Assembly: GCF_000217935.1 (NCBI RefSeq)
Contig: NZ_AFHI01000021.1
Location: 1 to 63,636, forward strand
Length of the DNA: 63,636 nucleotides
Reading direction: 5' to 3'
DNA from: Rheinheimera sp. A13L
GTDB lineage: Bacteria > Pseudomonadota > Gammaproteobacteria > Enterobacterales > Alteromonadaceae
Part shown: positions 40,293 through 49,174 of the stretch, piece by piece
Numbering within the stretch: position 1 is the stretch's first letter
Layout: each line of letters begins with the position of its first letter
Program-made: the position numbers and the translations under genes
Notes under the pieces: generated by a model
Database searches by the model: none
Seen by the model: the letters and a program-made list of their open reading frames with translations, nothing else
Told to the model about the DNA's origin: nothing

Positions 40293-41312
40293 TTACAGAT
40301 AGTCGCGGATCAAATGCTCAGCGATCTGAATACTGTTGGTGGCTGCACCTTTACGAATATTGTCAGCAACAACCCATAAATTAATGCCATTTTCGTGTGA
40401 AAAGTCCTGACGAATACGACCCACAAATACGTCATCCTGACCAGCTGCATTGCCTGCCTGTGTTGGATAATCTGCATTGTCTTCCATCAGCGTTACACCA
40501 GGTGCATTGGCTAACAGCGCTTTGACCTGTTCAACACTGATAGGCATACGGGTTTCCAGATGCACAGCTTCGGCATGACCATAAAACACAGGCACCCGAA
40601 CTGCCGTGGCGTTTACTGAAATGCTGGCGTCGCCCATAATTTTTTGGGTTTCCCAGTGCATTTTCATTTCTTCTTTGGTGTAGCCGTTATCTAAAAACAC
40701 ATCAATTTGTGGAATGCAGTTAAAGGCAATTTGACGGGCAAACTTGCTGCCTTCTTCCAGTGGACGACCATTGAGTAACTGCGCTGTTTCTTTAGCTAAA
40801 GCTTCAACACCTTGTTGACCAGCTCCAGCCACCGATTGATAAGTCGCTACATTGATACGGCTGATCCCCACTGCATCATGAATAGGCTTTAACGCCACCA
40901 GCATCTGAATAGTGGAGCAGTTTGGGTTAGCAATGATATTGCGGTTACGGAACTCAGCAATAGCATGAGCGTTCACTTCAGGCACCACCAATGGAATATC
41001 AGCTTCGTAGCGGTAGTGCGAGGTGTTGTCGATCACGACACAACCTGCATCGGCAGCCCGGGGCGCATAGGTTGCAGACACGCTGCCACCGGCGGAGAAC
41101 AAACCAATCTGCACTTTAGTCCAGTCAAAAGTCTCAGCATCCAGTACTTCGATTTGTTTACCCTTAAAGGTGATAAAGCCACCAGCAGAGCGGCTGCTGG
41201 CTAAAGGATAAAGTTTATTTACCGGAAAATCGCGCTGTTCTAAAATTTCAATTAAATGCTGGCCTACTAAACCTGTAGCACCTAACACAGCGACATCGTA
41301 TTGCTGAGCCAT
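40293..41312 (-). CDS. asd: Aspartate-semialdehyde dehydrogenase
   Basis: Reduces aspartyl phosphate to the semialdehyde, a branch point to Lys/DAP, Thr and Met. The 339-residue protein has the NADP loop VLGATGLVGQHLIEIL (about 9-24), ASSRSAGG, the catalytic Cys in NPNCSTIQM (about 131-139) and a late Gly/His substrate motif. Its length and GATGLVG loop match the shorter USG-1/Gram-positive-like Asd form rather than the 367-residue E. coli form, so a USG-1-type paralogue cannot be excluded. It follows pdxB by 20 bases. Confidence 0.9.
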   Translation of the reverse strand: MAQQYDVAVLGATGLVGQHLIEILEQRDFPVNKLYPLASSRSAGGFITFKGKQIEVLDAETFDWTKVQIGLFSAGGSVSATYAPRAADAGCVVIDNTSHYRYEADIPLVVPEVNAHAIAEFRNRNIIANPNCSTIQMLVALKPIHDAVGISRINVATYQSVAGAGQQGVEALAKETAQLLNGRPLEEGSKFARQIAFNCIPQIDVFLDNGYTKEEMKMHWETQKIMGDASISVNATAVRVPVFYGHAEAVHLETRMPISVEQVKALLANAPGVTLMEDNADYPTQAGNAAGQDDVFVGRIRQDFSHENGINLWVVADNIRKGAATNSIQIAEHLIRDYL

Positions 41313-41332
41313 GGTTATTCCCCTTTCTTTTG

Positions 41333-42460
41333 TTACTGGCCGTTAAAACCTAATGTTGTTAAAAACTCAGGCACTTCTTGCCCTGTCAGTCGCACCGAGC
41401 TGTATTCACGCCGCGGTGGATATGACTTTCTAAGCCAGTCAAAACCTTGTTTTTTCTGTTGTTGCATCATGTAAAAACGAAATAAAGTATCGTCCCGGCG
41501 CACATCATATAACAGCCGGGTTAAATTTTGGACATCTGAAAGTCCAAAACTTGAATTTATTTTCACCTCTGAAACTTGTGCTGCCGGTAGCACCTGCGCC
41601 AGAGTCTTTTTCGGGGTGAAACCCAGTTGTAAACACAAGGCCTGATACAGCATTTCAGTACCCCGGGCTTTGCCTTCAATACTGTGCCCTGCAATATGAG
41701 CTGTGGCTATATCTATAAACGGGATCAACCTTAAATCAGGTTCTGGTTCATTGGCCCATACATCCAGCACCAGCGCTCTTTTATGACCAGATTGAGCTTC
41801 GTTTAATAAAGCGTTGTTATTGGTCACTTCACCACGACAGGCATTGATCACTGCACATTCTGGTTTTAATAACTTCAGGCTTCGTGTATTTAATAAATCC
41901 ACAGTCGCGTCTGGCCCGGTTTTTACCAAAGGCACATGAAAACTGACGATATCAAGCTGGGGTAATAATTCTTCAAACGGAATATGTGGAAAATCCGGCT
42001 CAGCATCAGCACGTAATGGGTCGCAGCATAAAACCTTGATGGACAAAGCAGTCAGCGCGTTCACCAGAGCCCGCCCTATATTGCCAACTCCTACCACACC
42101 CACTGTTTTTTGCTGCAAATTCCATTGGTACTTTTCAGCCAGTACAAAGATGCTACTCAATACATACTCGACCACAGACTGAGCGTTACATCCCGGCGCA
42201 CTGCTAAAACCAATTGCACGCTGTTGCAAGTAGTGCTGATCGATATGATCAGTGCCAATAGTCGCTGTACCGACAAACTTCAGCCTGGAGCTCTGTGCCA
42301 GTAACTGCGCATTGACTTTAGTGACAGAGCGCACCAGCAGTACATCTGCATCAATAATCTGATCCGCAGTTAAAGTGCGGCCATTCACCAGCGTCACCTC
42401 GCCCAAATCAGCAAAGAAATCTTTGACGTACGGCATATTTTCGTCGGCGTATATCTTCAT
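41333..42460 (-). CDS. pdxB: Erythronate-4-phosphate dehydrogenase PdxB
   Basis: Second step of the DXP-dependent vitamin B6 pathway. The 375-residue D-2-hydroxyacid dehydrogenase starts MKIYADENMPYVKDFF and has the NAD loop VGVVGVGNIGRAL (about 118-130), CRGEVTN, and AHIAGHSIEGKARGTEM with the catalytic His. The C-terminal PdxB dimerisation domain (about 290-375) separates it from generic family members. pdxB-asd order is common in gammaproteobacteria. Confidence 0.95.
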   Translation of the reverse strand: MKIYADENMPYVKDFFADLGEVTLVNGRTLTADQIIDADVLLVRSVTKVNAQLLAQSSRLKFVGTATIGTDHIDQHYLQQRAIGFSSAPGCNAQSVVEYVLSSIFVLAEKYQWNLQQKTVGVVGVGNIGRALVNALTALSIKVLCCDPLRADAEPDFPHIPFEELLPQLDIVSFHVPLVKTGPDATVDLLNTRSLKLLKPECAVINACRGEVTNNNALLNEAQSGHKRALVLDVWANEPEPDLRLIPFIDIATAHIAGHSIEGKARGTEMLYQALCLQLGFTPKKTLAQVLPAAQVSEVKINSSFGLSDVQNLTRLLYDVRRDDTLFRFYMMQQQKKQGFDWLRKSYPPRREYSSVRLTGQEVPEFLTTLGFNGQ

Positions 42461-42544
42461 CTGTATCAGTCCACAGTCAGAATGGCGGTATTGTAACGAC
42501 GCTCTGTGCTTTGAGCTATCGGATTTCTGAATTTTTGACCAACC

Positions 42545-42576
42545 AAAAAAAACGCTGCATCAGGCAGCGTTTTTTT
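42545..42576 (-). terminator. Terminator after fabB
   Basis: A stem AAAACGCTGC/GCAGCGTTTT (42549-42558 with 42564-42573) with loop ATCAG and A/T runs on both sides. It lies 14 bases beyond the fabB stop on the minus strand. Confidence 0.88.
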
Positions 42577-42589
42577 AATCAGGAAAAAA

Positions 42590-43804
42590 TCAACCCTGGT
42601 ATTTTTGCATCACTAAAGTCGCGTTAGTACCGCCAAAACCAAAGCTGTTTGACATCACAGTGGTCAATTGAGCTTCTGTCGCTTTAGTCACAATATTTAA
42701 ACCAGCAGCGGCGTCATCCAGTGTATTGATGTTGATTGAAGGAGCAATAAAGTTATGTTCCATCATCAACAGCGAGTAAATAGCTTCGTGTACACCAGCA
42801 GCACCTAAGGCATGACCCGTCATGGCTTTGGTTGCACTGATGGCAGGAGATTTGCCACCAAAAACTTGCTGAATAGCACCTAATTCTTTTACATCTCCCA
42901 CAGGAGTACTGGTGCCGTGGGTATTGACGTAATCGATGGGACCTTTGACATCTTTCATTGCCATTTCCATACAACGTACGGCGCCTTCACCACTTGGAGC
43001 AACCATATCGTAACCATCTGAAGTTGCACCGTATCCGACGATTTCAGCATAAATTTTAGCGCCGCGGGCCAGCGCATGTTCCAGCTCTTCAACCACTAAA
43101 ATACCGCCACCACCGCTGATCACAAAACCATCACGGTCAGCGTCATAAGTACGGGACGCCAGGTCAGGCGTTTCGTTGTACTTAGTCGACAAGGCGCCCA
43201 TAGCGTCAAATTCCATAGCTAAGGTCCAATGCACTTCTTCACCACCACCGGCAAAAATAATGTCTTGTTTGCCTAACTGGATAAGCTCTACAGCATGACC
43301 AATACAGTGGGCGCTGGTGGCACAAGCTGAGCTGATGGAGTAGTTCACACCTTTGATTTCAAAAGGAGTAGCTAAGCAAGCCGAACAGGTGCTCGACATA
43401 GTTTTAGGAACAGCATAAGGGCCAACACGTTTGACGCCTTTTTCACGTAACGTATCTGCAGCCTCAATTTGAGTTTTAGAGGAAGCGCCACCAGAACCTA
43501 CCACTAAACCAGTGCGGAAATTTGAGACATGCTCTGGAGTTAAGCCTGCATCTTCAATAGCTTGTTGCATAGAGATATAAGCGTAGGCAGCTGCATCACC
43601 CATAAAACGCAACGCTTTGCGGTCAATTAAAGCGGCAGTATCTATTTGAATCTGGCCCCAGACCTGTGATCTCAGGCCCATGTCAGCAAATTCCTGTGAC
43701 GCTTTAATACCGGAGCGCCCGGCTTTTAACGATTCCAGCACTTGCTGTTGATCGTTACCAATACTGGAAACTATGCCTAACCCTGTGATCACTGCTCTTT
43801 TCAT
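42590..43804 (-). CDS. fabB: Beta-ketoacyl-ACP synthase I FabB
   Basis: The elongating condensing enzyme required for unsaturated fatty-acid synthesis. The 404-residue protein starts [16 protein letters not shown] and has the nucleophile Cys in [12 protein letters not shown] (about 160-171) plus the two catalytic His in [11 protein letters not shown] (about 297) and [12 protein letters not shown] (about 333). The C-terminus has [13 protein letters not shown]. The ATG at 43804 has GGAG five bases upstream. A FabR-type palindrome lies in the upstream gap, as in E. coli fabB. Confidence 0.96.
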   Translation of the reverse strand: MKRAVITGLGIVSSIGNDQQQVLESLKAGRSGIKASQEFADMGLRSQVWGQIQIDTAALIDRKALRFMGDAAAYAYISMQQAIEDAGLTPEHVSNFRTGLVVGSGGASSKTQIEAADTLREKGVKRVGPYAVPKTMSSTCSACLATPFEIKGVNYSISSACATSAHCIGHAVELIQLGKQDIIFAGGGEEVHWTLAMEFDAMGALSTKYNETPDLASRTYDADRDGFVISGGGGILVVEELEHALARGAKIYAEIVGYGATSDGYDMVAPSGEGAVRCMEMAMKDVKGPIDYVNTHGTSTPVGDVKELGAIQQVFGGKSPAISATKAMTGHALGAAGVHEAIYSLLMMEHNFIAPSININTLDDAAAGLNIVTKATEAQLTTVMSNSFGFGGTNATLVMQKYQG

Positions 43805-43850
43805 GCTTGCTCCAAACAAAAAATCGGATGTCTTTTAGTAATTGCGCCAC

Positions 43851-43880
43851 ATTGTACGGAGTTTCTTTTCGAAACTGGTC
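43851..43880 (-). promoter_or_regulatory. fabB promoter -10 with FadR-like half site
   Basis: On the minus strand a TACAAT box (43851-43856) has no good -35. The sequence at the -35 position contains GACCAGTT, which read on the plus strand is AACTGGTC (43873-43880), a perfect FadR half site. In E. coli FadR activates fabB from about this position, so a weak -35 with a FadR contact fits the same logic. The second half of the FadR site is poor. Confidence 0.45.
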
Positions 43881-43887
43881 CGCTTTC

Positions 43888-43905
43888 AGCGCACAGTTGT
43901 ACACT
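43888..43905 (-). promoter_or_regulatory. FabR-type operator upstream of fabB
   Basis: AGCGCACAGTTGTACACT (plus strand) matches the FabR palindrome AGCGTACA-NN-TGTTCGCT at 13 of 16 defined positions. It is 83-100 bases before the fabB ATG and beside the FadR-like half site. In E. coli FabR represses fabA and fabB through this type of box. Confidence 0.65.
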
Positions 43906-43970
43906 ATTATCTATTTGTATTGCGGCTAAGTTACAATACCTTATTCTTTTTCGATAGGGTTCTACTTCAG

Positions 43971-45809
43971 TTGCAACAGGCACAAGTTCACTACAACGAC
44001 GCTGGCACACCGGTTTCCGACCTGTTTGGCGATATTTATTTTTCCGACATTGGTGGCCTGGACGAAACCGATTATGTGTTTTTGCATAAAAATCAGCTAC
44101 CAGAACGTTGGTTTACTCACCCACGCGCTTTTTTCCATATCGCTGAAACTGGTTTTGGCACTGGCTTAAACTTTCTGCTGACCTGGCTGCGCTTTCGCCA
44201 ATACAAAACCCAAGCCAAAAACTGTCAGCGTTTGTATTTCAGCAGCTTCGAAAAATACCCCTTCAGTAAAGCTGACTTAATCAAAGCCTTAGCGGCCTGG
44301 CCACAGCTGGCAGAACTCACAACCTTGCTTGCAGAAAGCTATCCTCTGGCCCTGCCCGGTCCGCATCGCATGACCTTTGATGGCGGCTCTGTGGTGCTTG
44401 ATTTATGGTTGGGTGATGTCAATGAACTGCTACCGCAAGTACCAGAGCAGAATAAGGTAGATGCCTGGTTTTTAGATGGCTTTGCGCCAAGTAAAAACCC
44501 GGATATGTGGCAGCAGAATTTGTTTGATCAGATGTTCAGATTAAGCCATAGGGACACCACAGCCTCAACTTTTACCTGTGCTGGTTTTGTCCGTCGTGGC
44601 TTAAACGACGCAGGCTTTTCAGCGAAAAAAACCAAAGGCCATGGCCAAAAACGCGAAATGTTGATTGCCAGTGCGGAAAATGCAGCGGAATTGAATCTGT
44701 ATCCGCCTTCTGACGTGACTATCATCGGTGCAGGTGTGGCTGGGATCAATGCTGCTTTCGCATTAAGGCAAAAGGGAGTGAAGGTACAATTGCTTTGTGC
44801 TGACGCAGAAGCGGGTTTAGGCGCTTCCCACAACCGTCAAGGTGCTGTGTACCCTAACCTGCATGCGACTTACGATTTGATGTCTTCTTTAAGCTGCCAG
44901 AGTTTTTTGTATGCCCGCCAATTTTATGCCCTCTGGCTTGAAAAATTAGCCATATCTGCCGACTGGTGTGGCGTATTAACACTGGCCTGCAACGACAACC
45001 TGATCAAACGCCAGCATAAAATTAAACAACAGCCTTTTGCCTTAAGTGGCCTGTTTAGCGCTGTGACTAAAGAGCAGGCTTATGAGATTGCTGGTTTACC
45101 TTTGCCTTATGACGGCTTATTTTTTCCAACCGCAGGCTGGTTATGCCCCCAGGAGTATTGCCAGAAGTTGGCAGAATGGCTTGGCAGCCAAGGCGTCAAC
45201 ATTAGCTACACCACTCAAGTGCAAGAGATCACTCAGCACAAGCAGCATTGTATGCTGGAAACTTCAGCCGGAACTTTGCAAGCAACTACAGTGGTACTGG
45301 CCACTGGTGCGGCGTTAAACAGTCTCGATCATCAGGAGTCTTTTCCGCTTCGGCAAATCCGTGGTCAGGTCAGTCATCTGCAAAGCCAGACTATGGCGCC
45401 ACTGAAAACTGTGGTTTGCCATCAGGGTTATATCACTCCGGCTCATCAGCAACTGCATTGTGTTGGCGCCACCTTTGACCGCAGCAGTGGGCACAATCAA
45501 GTGCTGGCAGAAGATGATCAGCAAAACCTTGATTTGGTGAATAAGACGCTAAACAGGCCCGATTGGTTTGTCGATGTGCAACTGATATCAGCCAAAGCAG
45601 GTTTACGCGCTACAGTGCCGGATCATATGCCTGTGCTTGGTCAGCAGAACCATCTTTGGCGTTTTGGCGCTTTGGGCGCACGGGGTTTAACCTGGGCACC
45701 ACTGCTGGCTGAAATATTAGCTTGCGCGCTTACTAAAGAGCCTCTACCTTTAACCATACAACAACTGGATAGCATTGATATCCAAAGGTATCTTCGGCTT
45801 AAGGCCTAG
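43971..45809 (+). CDS. mnmC: Bifunctional tRNA 5-methylaminomethyl-2-thiouridine methyltransferase/oxidoreductase MnmC
   Basis: Completes mnm5s2U34 in tRNAs: the C-terminal FAD domain removes carboxymethyl and the N-terminal domain methylates. The 612-residue protein has a MnmD methyltransferase part (about 1-240; AETGFGTGLNFLLTWL, WFLDGFAPSKNPDMW) and an FAD oxidoreductase part (about 245-612) opening with TIIGAGVAGINAAFALR. The start is uncertain: no ATG fits. A TTG at 43971 gives a normal N-terminus (LQQAQVHYNDAGTPV), while another TTG at 43842 would run through the fabB regulatory region. Confidence 0.92.
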   Translation: MQQAQVHYNDAGTPVSDLFGDIYFSDIGGLDETDYVFLHKNQLPERWFTHPRAFFHIAETGFGTGLNFLLTWLRFRQYKTQAKNCQRLYFSSFEKYPFSKADLIKALAAWPQLAELTTLLAESYPLALPGPHRMTFDGGSVVLDLWLGDVNELLPQVPEQNKVDAWFLDGFAPSKNPDMWQQNLFDQMFRLSHRDTTASTFTCAGFVRRGLNDAGFSAKKTKGHGQKREMLIASAENAAELNLYPPSDVTIIGAGVAGINAAFALRQKGVKVQLLCADAEAGLGASHNRQGAVYPNLHATYDLMSSLSCQSFLYARQFYALWLEKLAISADWCGVLTLACNDNLIKRQHKIKQQPFALSGLFSAVTKEQAYEIAGLPLPYDGLFFPTAGWLCPQEYCQKLAEWLGSQGVNISYTTQVQEITQHKQHCMLETSAGTLQATTVVLATGAALNSLDHQESFPLRQIRGQVSHLQSQTMAPLKTVVCHQGYITPAHQQLHCVGATFDRSSGHNQVLAEDDQQNLDLVNKTLNRPDWFVDVQLISAKAGLRATVPDHMPVLGQQNHLWRFGALGARGLTWAPLLAEILACALTKEPLPLTIQQLDSIDIQRYLRLKA

Positions 45810-45810
45810 G

Positions 45811-46434
45811 ATGGTGCACTTGAATTTACTTTTTGCTGAAGATGATGTGTTACTGGCGCAGCTGTTTCAGTTGCAAGCGCAACAAGCAGGCTATCAGGTG
45901 TGCTGGGTAGAAAATGGCGATGCCGCAGTGCAGCAGGCATTAAGTTATCAGCACGACTTAATACTGATGGATGTTCAGATGCCGATCATGGATGGTATCA
46001 GTGCTATGCAAATGTTGCGTCAGCTCGGCTTTGATCGTCCTATAGTGGCCATGTCGGCTGAAGAAGTCACAGAAACTGGTTTTGATTTAGTGCTGAAAAA
46101 ACCATTACACTGGCAGCAGGTACAGCAGCAGTTGGCTCAATTTGAAGTGAGCCCTTCAGTTTCGCTACAGGTACCTGCCGAACTGAAAGAAGCCTACATC
46201 AGCCATGTAGAACAATCTTTGCAACAATTGGAATTACTGGCTTCACAAGAAAAGTGGCAGGAGTTTGCGGCTATAGTGCACCAGTTTAAAGGCAGCGCTG
46301 GCTGCTTTGGTTTGGAAAACATCAGTGAACTGGCTCACCAATTTCAAACCAGCTGGAATACGATTCCGGCAGAACAAAAACTTCCCCGTGCAATCTGGTT
46401 TTTGGAGCAATGTAAGGCATGCAAGCTAAGATAA
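45811..46434 (+). CDS. Response regulator with REC and Hpt domains
   Basis: A 207-residue signalling protein with a receiver domain (about 4-117) and a C-terminal histidine phosphotransfer domain (about 125-205). The receiver has acidic pocket Glu10/Asp11/Asp12, phospho-acceptor Asp54 in DLILMDVQMPIMDG, and KKP at the conserved Lys. The Hpt has His157 in VHQFKGSAGCFG. There is no kinase or output domain. The ATG lies one base after the mnmC stop, and the gene overlaps the next response regulator by 16 bases. It looks like a phosphorelay intermediate split from a hybrid kinase, but the partner kinase is not in this window. Confidence 0.9.
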   Translation: MVHLNLLFAEDDVLLAQLFQLQAQQAGYQVCWVENGDAAVQQALSYQHDLILMDVQMPIMDGISAMQMLRQLGFDRPIVAMSAEEVTETGFDLVLKKPLHWQQVQQQLAQFEVSPSVSLQVPAELKEAYISHVEQSLQQLELLASQEKWQEFAAIVHQFKGSAGCFGLENISELAHQFQTSWNTIPAEQKLPRAIWFLEQCKACKLR

Positions 46435-46856
46435 AAGTACGGGATCAAAAAATACTGCTGGTGGACGATCTTGACTACAACAGACAACTGTTACGCCACA
46501 ATCTGACTGCCCTGTTTTCCCACAACGATCTGAAATACAGATCCTTTAGTTATTTTCAGGCCCATAACGCTTCTTCTGCGTTATTAACCTTTAGCCAACA
46601 AAGCCCGGATTTAGTTTTTCTGGATATTGAGCTGCCTGATGGCTCAGGCATTGACTTGCTCAAGCGTTTTAAACAGCAAAAACCTGATTGTTTTGTGGTG
46701 ATGGTCAGTGGTGTCAGCACATTGGAAAATGTAAAAGCCAGCATAGCTGCTGGCGCTGCGTCATTTATTGTGAAACCTTTTAGCGCTGACAAAATTATGG
46801 CGGTACTCAGGCAATTTGAACGCTTCTACGATAAACAACACAAGACCAGTCTTTAA
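46419..46856 (+). CDS. Single-domain response regulator
   Basis: A 145-residue stand-alone receiver. The acidic pair is Asp16/Asp17 (LLVDDLDYNRQLL), the phospho-acceptor is Asp69 (DLVFLDIELPDGSG), and the conserved Lys is in SFIVKPFSADK. A short insertion (about 34-50) precedes the second strand. It overlaps the REC-Hpt gene by 16 bases, so they form a coupled pair that may exchange phosphate. The output is unknown. A bidirectional terminator follows. Confidence 0.9.
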   Translation: MQAKIKVRDQKILLVDDLDYNRQLLRHNLTALFSHNDLKYRSFSYFQAHNASSALLTFSQQSPDLVFLDIELPDGSGIDLLKRFKQQKPDCFVVMVSGVSTLENVKASIAAGAASFIVKPFSADKIMAVLRQFERFYDKQHKTSL

Positions 46857-46887
46857 CTAAAAAACCCTTAAAAAAATCAGGGTTTTT
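46857..46887. terminator. Bidirectional terminator between response regulator and motY
   Basis: A stem AAAAACCCT/AGGGTTTTT (46860-46868 with 46879-46887) with an A-rich 10-base loop. It overlaps the last codons and stop of motY, where the two transcripts converge. Confidence 0.75.
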
Positions 46888-47743
46888 CCATCTGAATCAC
46901 CACTCGACGGTTTTTGGCACGGCCTAATGAGCTCTCATTGGAGGCCACATGACGCTTTTCACCTAAACCTTCAGTACGAATTCTGCTTTCTTCCAGACCA
47001 AAGCTAATCAGTCGCTCTTTAATAGACTCTGCCCGCTTTATCGACAACTGCTCATTCATCCAACGGCCGCCGTAGGAATCGCTGTAGGCCTGAATATCTA
47101 TACTTTCAATGCTCTGATCATACTTCAGATACAAAGCAATTTGATCCAGTCGTTTTTTCGAGGCTTTGCTCAGCTCAGCGCCACCTGACTCATAGGTCAA
47201 TACAGTAAAAGCAATATCATCAAAAGTGTAAGGTAACAACGAACTGACACATTGGGTAAACTGGTCCATAGCGCCCATAAAATGCACCGGATTTAGTGAC
47301 ACACTGATTCTGTCATAAGGACTGTACCAGTCGGAGAAATAAAAGGTTGGGCTGTACCCCTGTTCCAGCTCCGTCAACATAGTCCAGCTTTCGGCTTTAC
47401 CTAAATCACCATCAAACTGTTTTAGTATTTTCATACTGCTGATGGCTTTGGCCTGCTCGCCCGGACGCCATACCGGCGGTACAGACAACACTTCAGCTAA
47501 AGCATAATGATCAGGCAAACGCAGCATATTGAGTTCAAACTGCATATTCAGCTCTTTACCAGCCTCGCTTCGGAAATAAGCCTCACCAAAATGAGGAATG
47601 GGATGACTTAGTTCGCACAACAAAGGTGTGTTGTGTTGCAAAGACCAACTGGATTGATCCAGTGTGGCTGAATACTGACGTAATCCGGCCTCTGCCTGAG
47701 CAGCAGAAAGCAAAGACAGCACCAGCCAAAGCTTATATCGCAT
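46877..47743 (-). CDS. motY: Sodium-type flagellar protein MotY
   Basis: A T-ring component of Na+-driven polar flagella that helps to recruit the PomAB stator. The 288-residue protein has a signal peptide (1-17, ending AQA), an N-terminal MotY domain (about 20-155; QYSATLDQSSWSLQHNTPLLCELSH) with the conserved Cys pair, and a C-terminal OmpA-type peptidoglycan-binding domain (about 165-288; IQAYSDSYGGRWMNEQLSIKRAES). I use the ATG at 47743; longer starts add a basic tail before the signal peptide. motY beside rnt is common in the Vibrio/Shewanella group. Confidence 0.9.
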   Translation of the reverse strand: MRYKLWLVLSLLSAAQAEAGLRQYSATLDQSSWSLQHNTPLLCELSHPIPHFGEAYFRSEAGKELNMQFELNMLRLPDHYALAEVLSVPPVWRPGEQAKAISSMKILKQFDGDLGKAESWTMLTELEQGYSPTFYFSDWYSPYDRISVSLNPVHFMGAMDQFTQCVSSLLPYTFDDIAFTVLTYESGGAELSKASKKRLDQIALYLKYDQSIESIDIQAYSDSYGGRWMNEQLSIKRAESIKERLISFGLEESRIRTEGLGEKRHVASNESSLGRAKNRRVVIQMEKP

Positions 47744-47874
47744 AGGTTTCCCTTTTTTCATCTCAACAACCCGTTGTTTTTTCACCTTTAACCAGGACAA
47801 ACAAGGTACTCAAACAAGACGCTTTGCAATTTATTTGGCATAATACCTGCCAATCTTATCAGGACACAGGTCTT

Positions 47875-48552
47875 ATGACTCAAGCTTTACATCCGTTAGC
47901 ACAACGTTTTCGTGGCTACTTCCCTGTTGTTATCGACGTAGAAACCGCAGGCTTTAATGCAAAAACAGATGCATTGTTAGAAATCGCTGCAACTTTGTTG
48001 ACTATAGACGAAAAAGGCATGCTTGTTCCAAGCCAGACTTTGCATTTTCATATCGAACCTTTTGAGGGGGCCAACATGGAAGCAAGCTCTTTGGCTTTTA
48101 ATGGTATAGACCCCTACAACCCGCTTCGTGGCGCGGTTTCAGAGCGGGAAGCCCTGACCGAAATTTGTCGCGCAGTACGTAAAGCGCAGAAGGATGCGGA
48201 CTGTCAGCGTGCCGTAGTCGTGGCTCATAACGCTGCTTTTGATCAGGGATTTTTAAATGCAGCCATTGATCGAATTAAATTAAAACGCTCGCCTTTTCAC
48301 GCTTTTGTATCTTTTGATACCACTACTTTATCTGCGCTGGCCTTAGGTCAGACAGTTTTGGCGAAAGCCTGTAAACAGGCTGGTATTGATTTTGACAACA
48401 AAGAAGCCCACAGCGCTTTGTATGATACAGAACGCACAGCTGAACTCTTTTGCTACATAGTCAATCGCTGGCATCAACTGGGCGGCTGGCCGCCACCTAT
48501 GCTGATGGACGATTGTGAAAAGGAAGAAAGTACGGAATCAGACCCGGCCTGA
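47875..48552 (+). CDS. rnt: Ribonuclease T
   Basis: A DEDDh 3'-5' exoribonuclease that trims tRNA, 5S and 23S rRNA ends and turns over tRNA CCA. The 225-residue protein has exo motifs [10 protein letters not shown] (Asp and Glu, about 20-29), [15 protein letters not shown] (about 121-135) and [14 protein letters not shown] with the final His and Asp. The Phe-rich substrate loop [18 protein letters not shown] is present. The ATG at 47875 follows a 131-base divergent gap with motY. Confidence 0.96.
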   Translation: MTQALHPLAQRFRGYFPVVIDVETAGFNAKTDALLEIAATLLTIDEKGMLVPSQTLHFHIEPFEGANMEASSLAFNGIDPYNPLRGAVSEREALTEICRAVRKAQKDADCQRAVVVAHNAAFDQGFLNAAIDRIKLKRSPFHAFVSFDTTTLSALALGQTVLAKACKQAGIDFDNKEAHSALYDTERTAELFCYIVNRWHQLGGWPPPMLMDDCEKEESTESDPA

Positions 48553-48568
48553 CCCGTTTTGCTGATAC

Positions 48569-48596
48569 AAAAAAGGCAGCCGAAGCTGCCTTTTTC
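48569..48596. terminator. Bidirectional terminator between rnt and grxD
   Basis: A stem GGCAGC/GCTGCC (48575-48580 with 48585-48590), loop CGAA, with A run before and T run after, between convergent genes. Confidence 0.88.
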
Positions 48597-48610
48597 TTTC
48601 AGACGAGAAT

Positions 48611-48949
48611 TTATTCAGCGCTTTCGCTGTTAAATTTAGCTGCAGTTTCATTAATCAACGGCTGCAATTCACCACGCTGGAACATTTCCAGGATAATGTC
48701 ACAACCACCAATCAGCTCACCTTCAACCCACAACTGTGGGAAAGTTGGCCAGTTGGCATATTTTGGTAATTCAGCACGGATATCCGGATTTTGCAGAATG
48801 TCGACAAACGCAAAAGGTTGGCCACATGCAATCAGGGCTTGAGAAGCCTGAGCTGAAAAACCGCAACTCGGTAATTTTGGTGAACCTTTCATGTAAATAA
48901 TGATTGGATTATCAGCCAACTGTTGTTTAATTTTCTCAATGGTTTCCAT
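48611..48949 (-). CDS. grxD: Monothiol glutaredoxin GrxD (Grx4)
   Basis: A CGFS-type glutaredoxin that carries [2Fe-2S] clusters and interacts with BolA proteins. The 112-residue protein has the active site SCGFSAQASQAL (Cys about 29), then the thioredoxin-fold TFPQLWVEGELIGGCDIILEM (about 68-88) with the cis-Pro and glutathione-binding GG. Its start faces sodB across a 225-base gap that carries an IscR-type site, consistent with an FeS link. Confidence 0.97.
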   Translation of the reverse strand: METIEKIKQQLADNPIIIYMKGSPKLPSCGFSAQASQALIACGQPFAFVDILQNPDIRAELPKYANWPTFPQLWVEGELIGGCDIILEMFQRGELQPLINETAAKFNSESAE

Positions 48950-49099
48950 TTTCAGCCTCTGGCACTACTGGGTTTAAAAATTTGTCTCATTTTACGCTGA
49001 GTTCGTTCGTTTCGCACTTGAGATTTCACAAAATGCCCCAAGATTATTATGAGCAGACACTTGTATCGCGCTAAGCCCAAGCTTTAAAACTCACGACTA

Positions 49100-49132
49100 A
49101 AACTTGAGTAATTTAGTCAGGTTTTGTAGTCT
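49100..49132 (+). promoter_or_regulatory. IscR type-1-like site overlapping the sodB promoter
   Basis: The 25 bases at 49100-49124 match the published E. coli IscR type-1 motif at about 22 of 25 positions. They contain CTTGAGTAATTTAGTCAGG, with one mismatch in the first GACT half. TTGAGT (49104-49109) with a weak TAGTCT (49127-49132), spacer 17, may be the sodB promoter, so a bound regulator would block it. An overlapping reading is the inverted repeat GACTAAA/TTTAGTC (49095-49118). It could serve sodB, grxD or both. Confidence 0.5.
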
Positions 49133-49174
49133 ACGCGATGCAGACCCCATAAACAACGCCTACGGAGAACGACA

